Assembly: GCA_938028725.1 (NCBI GenBank)
Contig: CALIMH010000004.1
Location: 124,001 to 188,000, forward strand
Length of the DNA: 64,000 nt
Reading direction: 5' to 3'
From: an uncultured Anaerolineae bacterium
GTDB taxonomy: Bacteria > Chloroflexota > Anaerolineae > J036 > Brachytrichaceae
In this document: positions 25,895-34,729 of the stretch, piece after piece
How the letters are laid out: every line of letters begins with the position of its first letter
How positions within the stretch are numbered: position 1 is the first letter of the stretch
The notes under the pieces: model-generated
Seen by the model: the letters and a program-made list of their open reading frames with translations, nothing else
What the model was told of the DNA's origin: nothing
The model's database searches: none
Program-made: the position numbers and the translations under genes

Positions 25895-27910
25895 ATGATG
25901 AGAATGAAATCCCATCCCTCAGAACACCCAGGTCGGCAGTTGTCCCATTGGATGCGCTGGTTTGCACTTGCCATTACGGTGGTGGTAGTCAGCGCGTGTG
26001 GAGGAGCCAGCAGCGCGCCTCCCAAGATCATCATCACTGCGCCGGAGGCAGGCAGCTTGCTCACCGTTGGACAAAGCATTGCAATTGTCTCAACTGTCGA
26101 AGGCGAAGCGATCAGCCAAGTGGATGTGCTGGTCAACAACACGGTGTATGCCACGTTGAAAGCGCCGGATGCCTCCAAAGGTGTGCCCAACTTTCCGGTG
26201 AATGTGCCGTGGACGCCGCTGAACGCAGGCAACTTCGTCATTCAGATTCGTGCCTATGGGCCGCCAGATAACCAGTTGCTGGCGCAGAGCGAGCCGCTGG
26301 TGGTGACGGCTGAGTCGCTGACTGAGCCGACGCCGTTGCCGTCGCCCACAGCGGTGGCGATTCCAACCGCGACGCCTGAGGCTGCTGCAGGCCAGTCGCC
26401 AGCCGCAGGCGTGCCGTCTGACGCACCCAGCGTCACCGTAACCAACGAGTTCGTCAATGTGCGCACTGGCCCAGGGGTCGAATACGACAAGATCGGCGAG
26501 CTGCGCCAAGGCCAATCAGTAGCTGTGCGCGGCAAGAGCCAGGATGGCAAGTGGTGGCAGATCGCCTTCCCCAGCGGCAGCGGTGGAGTGGGCTGGGTGA
26601 TCGGCGATTACGTCCAGCCCAACGCTGCTGCGTCCAACGTGCCGGTGGCGGCTGCGCCGCCGCCCCCGCGGCGTCCCGTCGAGCCGGCTCCGCAGCCCAC
26701 GGTGGCCTTAGTGCCACTTGTGCCATTAGCGACGCCCACTCCTGCTGCGCCACCTGCTCAGACTGTTGGTCCGCTGGGGGTGTTGCGCGTTGAGCAAAAC
26801 CCCATCCCCGCAGGAGGGACAACCTTTGCCTTTTGGACCATCCCCAACTTCCGCGAGGGTGAGTTCGACAAGGGTGATGGCCGCGGTTACGTTGGGCCAA
26901 TCGCCGGCACGATGCGCGTGGACGTGCCCGGCGTGATGAGCAATCGCCAGATCAAGCTGCGCTGGCGGGATGTGAACGGCAGCCAGTTTGAGGACACGCT
27001 CACGCTCGTGGTCAGCGGCCAGGCGAGTGGTGGCGGGCCGGCGCGCATCGGTCCGTTGGGGGTGCTGCGCGTGGAGCAGAACCCTATCCCGATGGCCGGC
27101 ACCACCTTCGCCTTCTGGAGCATCCCTAACTTTCGCGACGGTGAGTTCGACAAAGGCGATGGCCGCGGCTATGTTGGGCCAATTGCCGGCACGATGCGCG
27201 TAGACGTGCCCGGCGTGTTCGGCACGCGCCAGATCAAGCTGCGCTGGCGCGACCTGAACGGCAACCAAATGGAGGACACCCTCACCATCGTGGTGGATAG
27301 CCAGTCCACCGCTTACGGGGAGTGCAACGAGTCCAACCCTGACTGGCAGGCTGGGCGCAATGGCAATCCCACGATTTGGACCTTCTGCAAGCGCCGCGAT
27401 CTGGAGTACGTCGGCAACAACCCAGGCCCTGTCGCCTATGTTGGGCCGAACGACACGTTTACGTTAGCTTGGGACGTGTATGGTGTTCGGGGTGTATATC
27501 TGGTCTTTGAATCCAACTCCAGTCGTGGCCCGGCGGGTCAACCAGCGCCCGGCAAGAGTTTCCCCACCACCGGCACCGGACCCTTCACCTTTAAAGCCGG
27601 CGACATCGGCAGTGGCTGCTTCCGCATTACCTTGCGCATAGACTCTAACCGCGGCGATCGCTCCGACTTCGGCGAGAAGATTCTGTGCATCGGCGTCTCG
27701 CCTGGTGGTGGAGGCGGTGGAAGCGGAGGAGGTAGTGGCGGTGGCAGTGGAGGAGGTAGTGGTGGTGGCGGCGGAGGCGGCGGAGGCGGCGGAAGCAGTC
27801 CAACTCTAACCGTTGTGCCTGAGGATAGCGGTGGAGGCGGATCAGGCGTGACGCCGGAACCGACCCTGACCCCAATCCCAACCTCAACCTCACCCTCACC
27901 CTCTGGATAA
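25895..27910 (+). CDS. Surface lipoprotein with Ig-like domain, SH3b domain, tandem duplicated domain and Gly-rich tail
   Basis: The protein has about 671 residues. It begins with a lipoprotein signal peptide, with VSAC giving the lipidated Cys35. Then come an Ig-like domain (about 45-140), a Thr-Pro spacer, a bacterial SH3 domain (180-240, VNVRTGPGVEYDKIGELRQG), a Pro-rich spacer, and two nearly identical 82-residue units (292-373 and 386-467). After a further domain with four Cys residues there is a 30-residue Gly/Ser stretch (604-633) and a Thr-Pro tail. SH3b domains often bind cell-wall or glycan material. Three near ATGs (25895, 25898, 25904) compete; the AAAAAGGA at 25886 suits the later ones. 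It overlaps the next gene at TAATG. Confidence 0.8.
   Translation: MMRMKSHPSEHPGRQLSHWMRWFALAITVVVVSACGGASSAPPKIIITAPEAGSLLTVGQSIAIVSTVEGEAISQVDVLVNNTVYATLKAPDASKGVPNFPVNVPWTPLNAGNFVIQIRAYGPPDNQLLAQSEPLVVTAESLTEPTPLPSPTAVAIPTATPEAAAGQSPAAGVPSDAPSVTVTNEFVNVRTGPGVEYDKIGELRQGQSVAVRGKSQDGKWWQIAFPSGSGGVGWVIGDYVQPNAAASNVPVAAAPPPPRRPVEPAPQPTVALVPLVPLATPTPAAPPAQTVGPLGVLRVEQNPIPAGGTTFAFWTIPNFREGEFDKGDGRGYVGPIAGTMRVDVPGVMSNRQIKLRWRDVNGSQFEDTLTLVVSGQASGGGPARIGPLGVLRVEQNPIPMAGTTFAFWSIPNFRDGEFDKGDGRGYVGPIAGTMRVDVPGVFGTRQIKLRWRDLNGNQMEDTLTIVVDSQSTAYGECNESNPDWQAGRNGNPTIWTFCKRRDLEYVGNNPGPVAYVGPNDTFTLAWDVYGVRGVYLVFESNSSRGPAGQPAPGKSFPTTGTGPFTFKAGDIGSGCFRITLRIDSNRGDRSDFGEKILCIGVSPGGGGGGSGGGSGGGSGGGSGGGGGGGGGGGSSPTLTVVPEDSGGGGSGVTPEPTLTPIPTSTSPSPSG
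26768..27013 (+). repeat. Coding tandem repeat, copy 1
   Basis: This copy encodes 82 residues beginning GPLGVLRVEQNPIP and containing GEFDKGDGRGYVGPIAGT and QIKLRWRD. Copy 2 starts 282 bases later and is almost identical at protein level, with about ten substitutions. Confidence 0.85.
27050..27295 (+). repeat. Coding tandem repeat, copy 2
   Basis: This is the second copy of the 82-residue unit, separated from copy 1 by a 12-residue Gly/Ser/Ala linker. Most synonymous sites also agree, so the duplication is recent or kept alike by gene conversion. Confidence 0.85.
27704..27793 (+). repeat. Low-complexity Gly/Ser codon repeat
   Basis: Thirty codons, all Gly except four Ser, form GGGS-type units made of GGT, GGA and GGC triplets. 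They serve as a flexible linker in the lipoprotein and are likely to vary in length between strains. Confidence 0.8.
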
Positions 27911-30048
27911 TGCACAGCCAATTGCCATTCAACGAAGCAAGTATGAGTGTGAAACGAGCAAGCCGCGTTCGTGCGCTGTTGGTTGCGGCAACGATGGTGC
28001 TGTGGGCACTGAGCGCGCTGTCCCACTTTGCGGCGCGCCCTGGCCAGGCGCAGCCCATCCTCACCCCTACGCCGATCCCCGAGGATGCAACATTGCCCAT
28101 GTCGCCGGTGCTGCCCACGCCGATCCCGCTCGACGTCGAGCCGTCACCCACGCCGGCCCCGCCGACGGCGCCGAGGCTCTCACCGTCTGAATCGGCGACG
28201 TTTGAGCCGCAAGCGACACTGTTGATTGCGTGGACGCCCGCTACAGCAAGCGTGCTGACGTTCACCACCATCGCGCCTTCAGTGGTGGTCACAGTCTCCT
28301 CTAACGAAGGCGACTTCGACCTCAGCACCGCCGAGTTTGTCCCAATCGTGGACGGTGTGATCTCGACTCCCGTGCCAATCTCGATCACGGATATCCACAC
28401 CGTGACGAGTGGCAGTGTTCACACGCTGCGGCTGCGCGCGCAGGTGGGCAGCTACAAGACAGGTGACCGCATTGTGTTCCGCATTCGCAAGCATGGCGAT
28501 CCGCCGGATACGTGGAAGGAAAGCCCGCAATACACGCTGAGCAAGCAGTATGTGGTTTTCTTGCCGATCCTCCGTACTGTGCCGGAGCCAGCGGGCAGTG
28601 CCTGCGCTGCTGAAAGCGGAGCCTATCAGCTCAGCAATCCCTCTACGCCTTACTTCATCGCGCGCACGCGACAAGACGCTTGGTTCTATGTGAATATCAG
28701 TCCTTCCACGACGCAGACCAAAGCGCTACAAGTGTGGCTGACAGGCTACGCGCCGTCCTCGGGCGGCCAATTGCAGGTGTGGAGCGGCGCGAGCTGCTCT
28801 AGCATTGCTTTGGCGCAGCCGTTCGGCAGCGCGCCTAACCCGACCGTGACAGTGATTTTGACCCAACCGAAGGTCTATGCGCGGGTGGTCACTGTGGGCG
28901 GCGCGCCGGCGCCGTTCACCATCACCTGGCGCGAGCTGCCAAACCTGCAACCGAGTGACAACGCTTGCAATGCCCAATCCAGCAGCGCTGCCAAGCTCGA
29001 GGTCCAGTCCTTCAGCTATGCCGTCCCTATGCCATTAGCGAGTAGCTGGTTCTGGGCGCAGAACCCGATCAACAACGGTATCGTGGAAGTCTGGCTGAGC
29101 GACTACACCGCGTCGGGGCATCAGCTCCAAGTGTGGACAGGGTTGGCGTGCGGCTCGCTTTCGCTACGGCGCGTGCTGCCGCTGAGTAGCAGTGTGCTGA
29201 CGGCGACGGTGGGCGGTGTGCCCGGTGGACCGGTGTTCTTCCGCGTGGTGGGCAATAGCGCGCCGCCACCCTATCGCATCGCCTGGCGCGCCCTTCCGCC
29301 AACTGAGAACACCAATGCCTGCCGCGCCTATCCATTGCCGGTGGACACGCCGCTCCAGTGGCCCTTGCGCAACAGCAACGATTATTTCGCCATTCATGTC
29401 ACGCGCACTGGCACGATCCACGTCTCATTCAGCAATCACCCGATCCAAGGCGCGCAGTTGCAGCTGCGCAGTGGGCTGAACGTGGCCAATTGCACAACGG
29501 CGTCCTATCATGGCGCATCGGTTGTCTCCAACAACGCGGCGCAGTTGAGCTTTAACGTTACTGTTACCGGCACGTACTACATCCGCAACGCGATGACCGC
29601 TAGCTACGCCGGCACGCAACAATACACCGTGCTTTGGCGGCTTGGCTCGCCATACTATCAGCCGTTGTTCACCACCAACCCCAACCAGCCCTACAACGGG
29701 CCATATAACGGAGACACGTGTCTGAACATCGCTCCTGGTGGATCATGCACTTATTACTGGTTTGGTATGGACAAGGCATCGGGTAGCTATAACGGCCAGT
29801 ACGACGTCCTGCAAGTGCAGATTGTGGGGGTAAACGGTCTGGGCACTTGCGCTGCTGGCAACCCAGCATCGGTCACGCCGTCGGGCTATGCGAACACGTG
29901 GGGCACGGTTGGCACTCCCTCAACGCCAGACGGCAGCATCGCGTTTACCTTCCCCGGCAGCGGGGGATATAACGTGCGGTTCCGTGCTGTGAAGAACGGC
30001 GTCCAGGTGTTCTACGACGCCAAGCCGCTCAAGGTGGGCTGCCAGTAG
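27910..30048 (+). CDS. Secreted protein with three pre-peptidase C-terminal (PPC)-like repeats
   Basis: The protein has about 712 residues. A signal peptide (RALLVAATMVLWALSALSHF) ends near GQAQ, then come a Thr-Pro region, a beta-rich domain (about 95-220), and three repeating units of about 115 residues starting near 226, 344 and 464. Each unit has a Cys-containing entry (ACAAESGAYQL, NACNAQSSS, NACRAYPLP) and a strand pair such as GGQLQVWSGASC or GHQLQVWTGLAC. This resembles PPC domains, which fold as beta-sandwiches on extracellular proteins. A last domain (about 586-712) has further cysteines. The ATG overlaps the lipoprotein stop (TAATG), so the two are coupled; the ATG at 27943 is an alternative. 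A strong terminator follows. Confidence 0.7.
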   Translation: MHSQLPFNEASMSVKRASRVRALLVAATMVLWALSALSHFAARPGQAQPILTPTPIPEDATLPMSPVLPTPIPLDVEPSPTPAPPTAPRLSPSESATFEPQATLLIAWTPATASVLTFTTIAPSVVVTVSSNEGDFDLSTAEFVPIVDGVISTPVPISITDIHTVTSGSVHTLRLRAQVGSYKTGDRIVFRIRKHGDPPDTWKESPQYTLSKQYVVFLPILRTVPEPAGSACAAESGAYQLSNPSTPYFIARTRQDAWFYVNISPSTTQTKALQVWLTGYAPSSGGQLQVWSGASCSSIALAQPFGSAPNPTVTVILTQPKVYARVVTVGGAPAPFTITWRELPNLQPSDNACNAQSSSAAKLEVQSFSYAVPMPLASSWFWAQNPINNGIVEVWLSDYTASGHQLQVWTGLACGSLSLRRVLPLSSSVLTATVGGVPGGPVFFRVVGNSAPPPYRIAWRALPPTENTNACRAYPLPVDTPLQWPLRNSNDYFAIHVTRTGTIHVSFSNHPIQGAQLQLRSGLNVANCTTASYHGASVVSNNAAQLSFNVTVTGTYYIRNAMTASYAGTQQYTVLWRLGSPYYQPLFTTNPNQPYNGPYNGDTCLNIAPGGSCTYYWFGMDKASGSYNGQYDVLQVQIVGVNGLGTCAAGNPASVTPSGYANTWGTVGTPSTPDGSIAFTFPGSGGYNVRFRAVKNGVQVFYDAKPLKVGCQ

Positions 30049-30067
30049 TCGGACTACACCCCGCCAT

Positions 30068-30117
30068 ACACCCAAAGCCGCAGCGGGATTCCCTGTGGCG
30101 GCTTTGGGTGTTTTCTT
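30068..30117 (+). terminator. Rho-independent terminator after the exported-protein operon
   Basis: A perfect 14-base stem (30068-30081 with 30098-30111) has a 16-base loop and is followed by TTTTCTT. It ends the operon that closes with the PPC-repeat protein. The stem also lies just past the stop of the convergent HAD gene. Confidence 0.9.
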
Positions 30118-30129
30118 GCTGAGCAGCGC

Positions 30130-30777
30130 TCAGTAAAACTGCTCGATCCGCCAACCGCAGCGCAGCGCATGCCGGCGCAGCTTGGCGTCGGGGTTGACCG
30201 CCACCGGCGTTCCCACTGCCTCCAGCAGGGGCAAGTCGGAGTAGGAGTCGGTGTAGAACGTGCAGTCGTGCAGCGCGATGCCCATCGGCTCGGCGATGCG
30301 GCGCGCCCAATGCAGTTTGCCTGCCCCGTAGCAGGGCTTGTCGGCCAATTGGCCGGTCAGCCGCCCATCGCGCACCTCCAGCTCGGTGCAGCAGTAGTCA
30401 ATGCCTAGGTGTCGCGCCACCGGCGCGACAATGAACTGGGTGGAGGCTGACAGCAGCACGACGTAGTCGCCTGCGGCTTGATGCGCGCGCAGGCGTTGCA
30501 CCGCGCGGGGGGCCAATCTGGGCAGGATGTCCTGAGCCACACACTCCTCGCACAGCTGGCGGATTGCCTCGGCGTCGCCGCCCCTTACCCGCCGACCTAG
30601 CCGGGCCATCGCTTGGGGAAAGTTCAGCAAGTTGAAGGCGTACTGCGCGCTGATCACGATCACACCGAGCATCTCGCCAAGCGTGATCAGTTTGCGCCGC
30701 CAGAGAAAGCGGGTGTAGAGCCAGCCGCTGCTAGCGCTGAGCAGCGTTTTGTCCATGTCGAAGAAGGCGATGCGCAT
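30130..30777 (-). CDS. HAD-IB family phosphatase (SerB-like)
   Basis: This 215-residue hydrolase of HAD subfamily IB has the nucleophile motif FDMDKT, with Asp7 and Asp9, at the N-terminus. LLSASTQFIVAPVA is motif II, and YTDSYSDLPLLEAVG is the motif III/IV metal region. The alpha-helical cap between motifs I and II is typical of IB members, which include phosphoserine phosphatase and phospholipid-phosphate phosphatases. The substrate is not clear. It follows the PIG-L deacetylase by 13 bases on the same strand, which may hint at a glycolipid or headgroup role. Confidence 0.88.
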   Translation of the reverse strand: MRIAFFDMDKTLLSASSGWLYTRFLWRRKLITLGEMLGVIVISAQYAFNLLNFPQAMARLGRRVRGGDAEAIRQLCEECVAQDILPRLAPRAVQRLRAHQAAGDYVVLLSASTQFIVAPVARHLGIDYCCTELEVRDGRLTGQLADKPCYGAGKLHWARRIAEPMGIALHDCTFYTDSYSDLPLLEAVGTPVAVNPDAKLRRHALRCGWRIEQFY

Positions 30778-30790
30778 GGTGTGGCGGCGC

Positions 30791-31645
30791 TCAATCTCCT
30801 AGCAGGCCGGTCTCGCGGCGCTCGCGGGGTTGGAAGGGCGGCCAAGCGCGTGAGAAGCATTCGGTGGTTTGCGCGCGGCGAAAGATCAGACGCGCCAACC
30901 AACTCTGCCGGCCGAGAGGCTGCTGACTGGCGTGACAGGCGGAGGCGCGCTGCTTGTGCTCGATGTAGCGGCGCACGTCCACCCAAGTGGTGATCGGCAT
31001 CTCCCAGCTCGCAATGCGCACTAGGTCAATGTCGTGGTTGCGGCCGAAGCGGCGCGGGTCTTGGCCGAGCAGTGGCAACAAGCGCACGGCCACCTTGAGC
31101 CAGCCTCTGGGGATCACCGTGAAGTACAGCCGCGGCGCCGGCATGTCGCAGGCGAGGCGGATGAGACCGTCCGCGCCGAGCGACCAACGCGCGCCGTAGC
31201 GCAGCTCGTAAGCGCGCAGCACCGCTTGGTGCAGCTTAATGTGGTCTGGGTGGCCGTAGCCGCCAAAGCGGTCGTGGGTGATGACAGCGTCGGGGTGGAG
31301 TTGGTCGAGGAAGCCGATGATGCGCTGCGCCACCTCGTCGAGGGGGGCGGCACACAGGATCGCTGGATCGGCGCCTTCTGGGCAGGCCATGCCGGAATCG
31401 TGGTAGCCGAGAAAGCGCACGCTGGCCAGCCCCAGCGCCTCGGCAGCGCGCATCAGCTCAGCAGTGCGCAGCTCGGCGACGCTGGTGTAGCCGTTCAATT
31501 GGCGCGCGTCCACGGTGCCGGCCTCGCCTCGCGTGCCGCATAGGTAATGGACCGCAACCCCATTGGCGGCGTATTTGGCCAAGCTGCCGCCAGGGCCAAA
31601 CGATTCGTCGTCTGGGTGAGCGAAGATGGCGAGCAGTTTGCGCAT
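30791..31645 (-). CDS. PIG-L family deacetylase
   Basis: The protein has 284 residues. The zinc site of PIG-L/MshB-type enzymes is clear: AHPDDESFGPGGSLA near the start (His, Asp, Asp) and the later VITHDRFGGYGHPDHIKLH with its His residues. These enzymes remove N-acetyl groups from N-acetylglucosamine-type substrates on glycolipids, mycothiol or bacillithiol precursors, or antibiotics. A PfkB kinase gene lies upstream and a HAD phosphatase downstream on the same strand, so an operon of small-molecule or sugar modification is likely. Which sugar is handled cannot be decided. Confidence 0.92.
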   Translation of the reverse strand: MRKLLAIFAHPDDESFGPGGSLAKYAANGVAVHYLCGTRGEAGTVDARQLNGYTSVAELRTAELMRAAEALGLASVRFLGYHDSGMACPEGADPAILCAAPLDEVAQRIIGFLDQLHPDAVITHDRFGGYGHPDHIKLHQAVLRAYELRYGARWSLGADGLIRLACDMPAPRLYFTVIPRGWLKVAVRLLPLLGQDPRRFGRNHDIDLVRIASWEMPITTWVDVRRYIEHKQRASACHASQQPLGRQSWLARLIFRRAQTTECFSRAWPPFQPRERRETGLLGD

Positions 31646-31666
31646 AGCGTGATGCAGACGACGCGA

Positions 31667-32695
31667 TTAAAGCACAACCCCCTGAGTGGCGCATGTGTGT
31701 GCGATCTCGGCCAGCGTGGGGCATTGCCTGCCGCTGCCCAGCTTTTGCACCTTGGCAGCGCCGACGCAGTTGGCGAACGCGGCAGCCCGTACGACATCCC
31801 CACACGCGATCCAAGCAGCGACAAGCGCTGCGTCAAACGCATCGCCGGCAGCAGTGGTGTCCTGGACGGGCACGGGAAGGCCATTTATGACGTAGGTCGT
31901 GCCGTTCGGCGCATACACCGTGCAGCCCTGCGGCCCGCGCTTGAGCACCACCCACTGGGCGCCTAGGGCTTGTAATGCGCGCGCGGCGGCGGCCGCGTCG
32001 GTGGCGTGGGTGAAGCGCACCGCCTCGTCAGCGGTGAGCACGCTCAGGGTGCTTAGGCGGGTGATCGCCTCGGCTGCGAGGCGCACGCTGGCCTCGCTGA
32101 CGATTGGCCCAAGGTCGCTGATCAGTGGGACGCCGGCCGCGACGGCGATCTGCGCCGCTTCCAACGCGCAGTGTCTCACGCGCTGCTCTTGCAACGCATA
32201 GCCGGGCAAGAAGAAAGCATCGGCCTGACGAATGGCGTTGCGCGTGGCAGCGTCCAGCGTGAGCGGCGGCCCTTCGCCCTCGCGCACCAAGAAGACATGC
32301 CGGCCGGCCTCGTCCACAATCACTAGCACCAGCACGTTGGTGGTGCCCTCGCCGCGCTGCACCAACCGCAGCTCCACGCCCTCCGCAGCCAGCGCGTTGA
32401 AAGTCTGCTGACCGTAGTAGTCGTCGCCGATCGTTCCCAATGCCAACGCCTGGGCGCCCAACCTTGCTGCCGTGATCAAAAAGTTCCCTGCGCCGCCTGG
32501 CTCGACCTGGACTGCGCGGATGGCTTGGACGCGATCCGCTTCAATGGGGAGGCGCTCCACTGCGATCACCAGATCGGTGACCAGGTCGCCATAGCAAACG
32601 AGGCGCGGGGCGCGCTCGCGGATGGCCACCAAGACCGGCGGCAAACCAGCGCTGGGAGGCTGGTCTGAAGCTGATGGCGGTGGGGAATCGGGCAT
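31667..32695 (-). CDS. PfkB-family carbohydrate kinase
   Basis: This 342-residue kinase is of the ribokinase fold. LVCYGDLVTDLVIAVERLP opens the fold, PGGAGNFLITAARLGA is the sugar-binding glycine motif, and DTTAAGDAFDAALVAAW carries the catalytic Asp and anion hole. A Pro/Ser-rich lead of about 25 residues precedes the domain. The ATG at 32695 is chosen because a TACCAT box lies ten bases before it; the frame is open further upstream. The sugar is unknown. It leads an operon with PIG-L and HAD genes and is divergent from the LCP gene. Confidence 0.88.
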   Translation of the reverse strand: MPDSPPPSASDQPPSAGLPPVLVAIRERAPRLVCYGDLVTDLVIAVERLPIEADRVQAIRAVQVEPGGAGNFLITAARLGAQALALGTIGDDYYGQQTFNALAAEGVELRLVQRGEGTTNVLVLVIVDEAGRHVFLVREGEGPPLTLDAATRNAIRQADAFFLPGYALQEQRVRHCALEAAQIAVAAGVPLISDLGPIVSEASVRLAAEAITRLSTLSVLTADEAVRFTHATDAAAAARALQALGAQWVVLKRGPQGCTVYAPNGTTYVINGLPVPVQDTTAAGDAFDAALVAAWIACGDVVRAAAFANCVGAAKVQKLGSGRQCPTLAEIAHTCATQGVVL

Positions 32696-32705
32696 GGCAG
32701 CCGTA

Positions 32706-32715
32706 ATGGTAACAT
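32706..32715. promoter_or_regulatory. Overlapping divergent -10 elements
   Basis: On the plus strand TAACAT (32710-32715) ends 13 bases before the GTG of the LCP gene. On the minus strand TACCAT (32711 down to 32706) ends ten bases before the PfkB ATG. The two boxes overlap by two bases, so the promoters could not be used at the same moment. Confidence 0.35.
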
Positions 32716-32728
32716 TTGCGTCGAATCT

Positions 32729-33790
32729 GTGCGCAAACAATATCTTGCTGCGATAGTTGTGGGGTTGTGGGTGGTGGCTGCGACCGTCGGCGCGAGTGTG
32801 TTCGCCTATCGGCGCGCTTTCGACTACACCGCCAACCAGCTCGCCTTCTTGCCCGAAATACTGGCACAGCCGCAAGCCAAACTGACTGCCTCGATGGACG
32901 AGGGCGGCATTGTGTTGCCGCAGCCCTGGAGCGGCAAGGAGCGCGTGAACGTGTTGCTGTTAGGCATTGACCAGCGCAAAGGCGATAACGAGCCCGCCCA
33001 TCGCACCGACACGATGATCGTGTTCACGCTTGACCCCGTGCATCTGCAGGGCGGGATGCTCTCCATCCCGCGTGATGTGTGGGTGCCCATCCCCGGCCAT
33101 GGCAACAACCGCATCAACACCGCCAACTTCATCGGCGACACCACCGATTACCCTGGCGGCGGCATCATGCTGGCGAAGAAGACGGTCGAGAACTTCCTTG
33201 GCGTCCCAATCCATTACGTGGTGCGCATCAATTTCACCGTCTTTGAGACGTTCATTGACCGCATCGGCGGCATCACTATCGAAGTGACCGAGGACATCTA
33301 CGACCCTGCTTACCCCACCGCCAACTACGGCACTGAAGTGTTTGCCTTGTCGAAGGGCGTGCACACGCTGGACGGCGAGCAAGCCCTCAAATACGCCCGC
33401 ACGCGCCATTCGCGCGGCGGCGACTTCGACCGAGCCCGTCGTCAGCAGCAGGTGATCCTGGCTGTCCGCGAGAAGCTGAAGGACCCTCGCGTGTTGGCTT
33501 CGTTGATCGCCGCTGCGCCAGAGCTGCTGCAGCAGCTTGGGGAGTCCATCAAGACAAACATGACGTTGGACGAGATGCAGCAGCTCGCCATATTGGCCCA
33601 ACAAGTAGAGCGCGATCGCATCATCTCCGAAGTGCTCGACCAGCGCTATACGGAATTTGCCACTACGCCAGAGGGCTATCAGGTGGTTTTGCCGATGCGT
33701 GAGCGTATTGCTGAGCTGCGCGATCGCATGTTCAGCAACGCGCTGCTTCCCCCCGCCGACCGCACCGGCGCAAGTCTTGTTGCCCCCTGA
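32729..33790 (+). CDS. LytR/CpsA/Psr (LCP) family protein
   Basis: The protein has 353 residues. One N-terminal helix (YLAAIVVGLWVVAATVGASV) anchors an outside LCP domain. Conserved parts are VNVLLLGIDQRK, HRTDTMIVFTLDP, the arginine-rich pocket SIPRDVWVPIPG, and ALKYARTRHSRGGDFDRARRQQ. LCP enzymes move polymer chains from undecaprenyl phosphate onto peptidoglycan or another acceptor. The GTG start is supported by the TAACAT box upstream. In this window it is a natural partner for the glycosyltransferases at 1762-9037, an inference. Confidence 0.93.
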   Translation: MRKQYLAAIVVGLWVVAATVGASVFAYRRAFDYTANQLAFLPEILAQPQAKLTASMDEGGIVLPQPWSGKERVNVLLLGIDQRKGDNEPAHRTDTMIVFTLDPVHLQGGMLSIPRDVWVPIPGHGNNRINTANFIGDTTDYPGGGIMLAKKTVENFLGVPIHYVVRINFTVFETFIDRIGGITIEVTEDIYDPAYPTANYGTEVFALSKGVHTLDGEQALKYARTRHSRGGDFDRARRQQQVILAVREKLKDPRVLASLIAAAPELLQQLGESIKTNMTLDEMQQLAILAQQVERDRIISEVLDQRYTEFATTPEGYQVVLPMRERIAELRDRMFSNALLPPADRTGASLVAP

Positions 33791-33871
33791 GCGGCAGCCC
33801 CGCAACCAGCGCAAGGACAGCAGCCGCGCCGCATGCTTGCCCATCCTGCGCGCACGGGGTGATCGCACACC

Positions 33872-34708
33872 CTAGTCCTCCGTCCAGAGCGGCTGAGCCT
33901 CACGGGCCACCAACTCTTGAAACGCCCGGCGCAGGTGGTGGGTGATGGGGCCAGGGACGCCCTCCCCAATCACCACCTCATCCACCTGCACGACCGGCAT
34001 GATCTCGCGCGAGACGCTGGTGATGAAGCACTCCCGAGCGTGCGGCAGATCGCGGTAGCGTGGCGCAGTGCGCACGATCGGCAGCACGCTCGCTGCCACT
34101 TCTAGCACTAGCGCGCGCGTCACGCCATGCAAGACGCGCGCCTCCTCCGTGTGGAGAACAGGCTGGCCATCGTCGTCGTCTAAAATGGCGAAGAAGTTGC
34201 TGCTTAAGCCCTCCAAGACTGAGCCATCCTCCCCTAGCATCAAACCTTCATGGACGCCGGGCGGGAGTTGGCGATACGTCTGCGCAGCGACGCCCACGAA
34301 CTCGGTGTTCTTGGCTTGGGGGTTCTCGCGGCGAGCGGGGACGCTCACACAGCGCACGCCCTGCTCGTAGTAATGCGCTGGGTAGGCATGGAATGGCTCG
34401 ATGGAGATGTATAGCTCCGGCGGCGCAAAAGTCAGCCGCACGCGCGACTCGGTATGGCCTGCGCGCTGAATCGCCTGGGCAAGCGCTGCTTGAACAGCAG
34501 CATCCTCTAGCGTTGCCTCGCAGCCCATCAACCGCATCGAAAGTTCAAGCCGGCGCAGGTGATCGCCCAAGCGCAGCACGCGCTTGCCCTGATAGGTGCG
34601 AAAGGTGGTGTAGGCGCCCTGCGGCAGCGCAGAGGATGCGGCGTTCATGTCTTCGTGGGTGCTGATCGGCTCGATCCCACCAACCATGACACGGTAGGTA
34701 ACAACCAT
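33872..34708 (-). CDS. Class IV aminotransferase (BCAT / D-alanine aminotransferase / ADC lyase type)
   Basis: The protein has 278 residues of PLP fold type IV. The PLP lysine is probably Lys133 in QAKNTEFVG, the cofactor ring contact is Glu166 in LEGLSSN, and the phosphate loop region is RVLHGVTRALVLEVA. FITSVSREIMPVVQVDEVVI is the C-terminal signature. Members include branched-chain aminotransferase, D-alanine aminotransferase and aminodeoxychorismate lyase; the sequence alone does not separate them. It is a single gene between the convergent LCP gene and the divergent thiamine pyrophosphokinase. Confidence 0.88.
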   Translation of the reverse strand: MVVTYRVMVGGIEPISTHEDMNAASSALPQGAYTTFRTYQGKRVLRLGDHLRRLELSMRLMGCEATLEDAAVQAALAQAIQRAGHTESRVRLTFAPPELYISIEPFHAYPAHYYEQGVRCVSVPARRENPQAKNTEFVGVAAQTYRQLPPGVHEGLMLGEDGSVLEGLSSNFFAILDDDDGQPVLHTEEARVLHGVTRALVLEVAASVLPIVRTAPRYRDLPHARECFITSVSREIMPVVQVDEVVIGEGVPGPITHHLRRAFQELVAREAQPLWTED

Positions 34709-34729
34709 AGGGGTGACTCATCAGCCGGT

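Noticed and set aside
27704-27793. A regular repeat that could look like a CRISPR or satellite
   Set aside because: It is an in-frame Gly/Ser codon run inside a lipoprotein gene, with no spacers.
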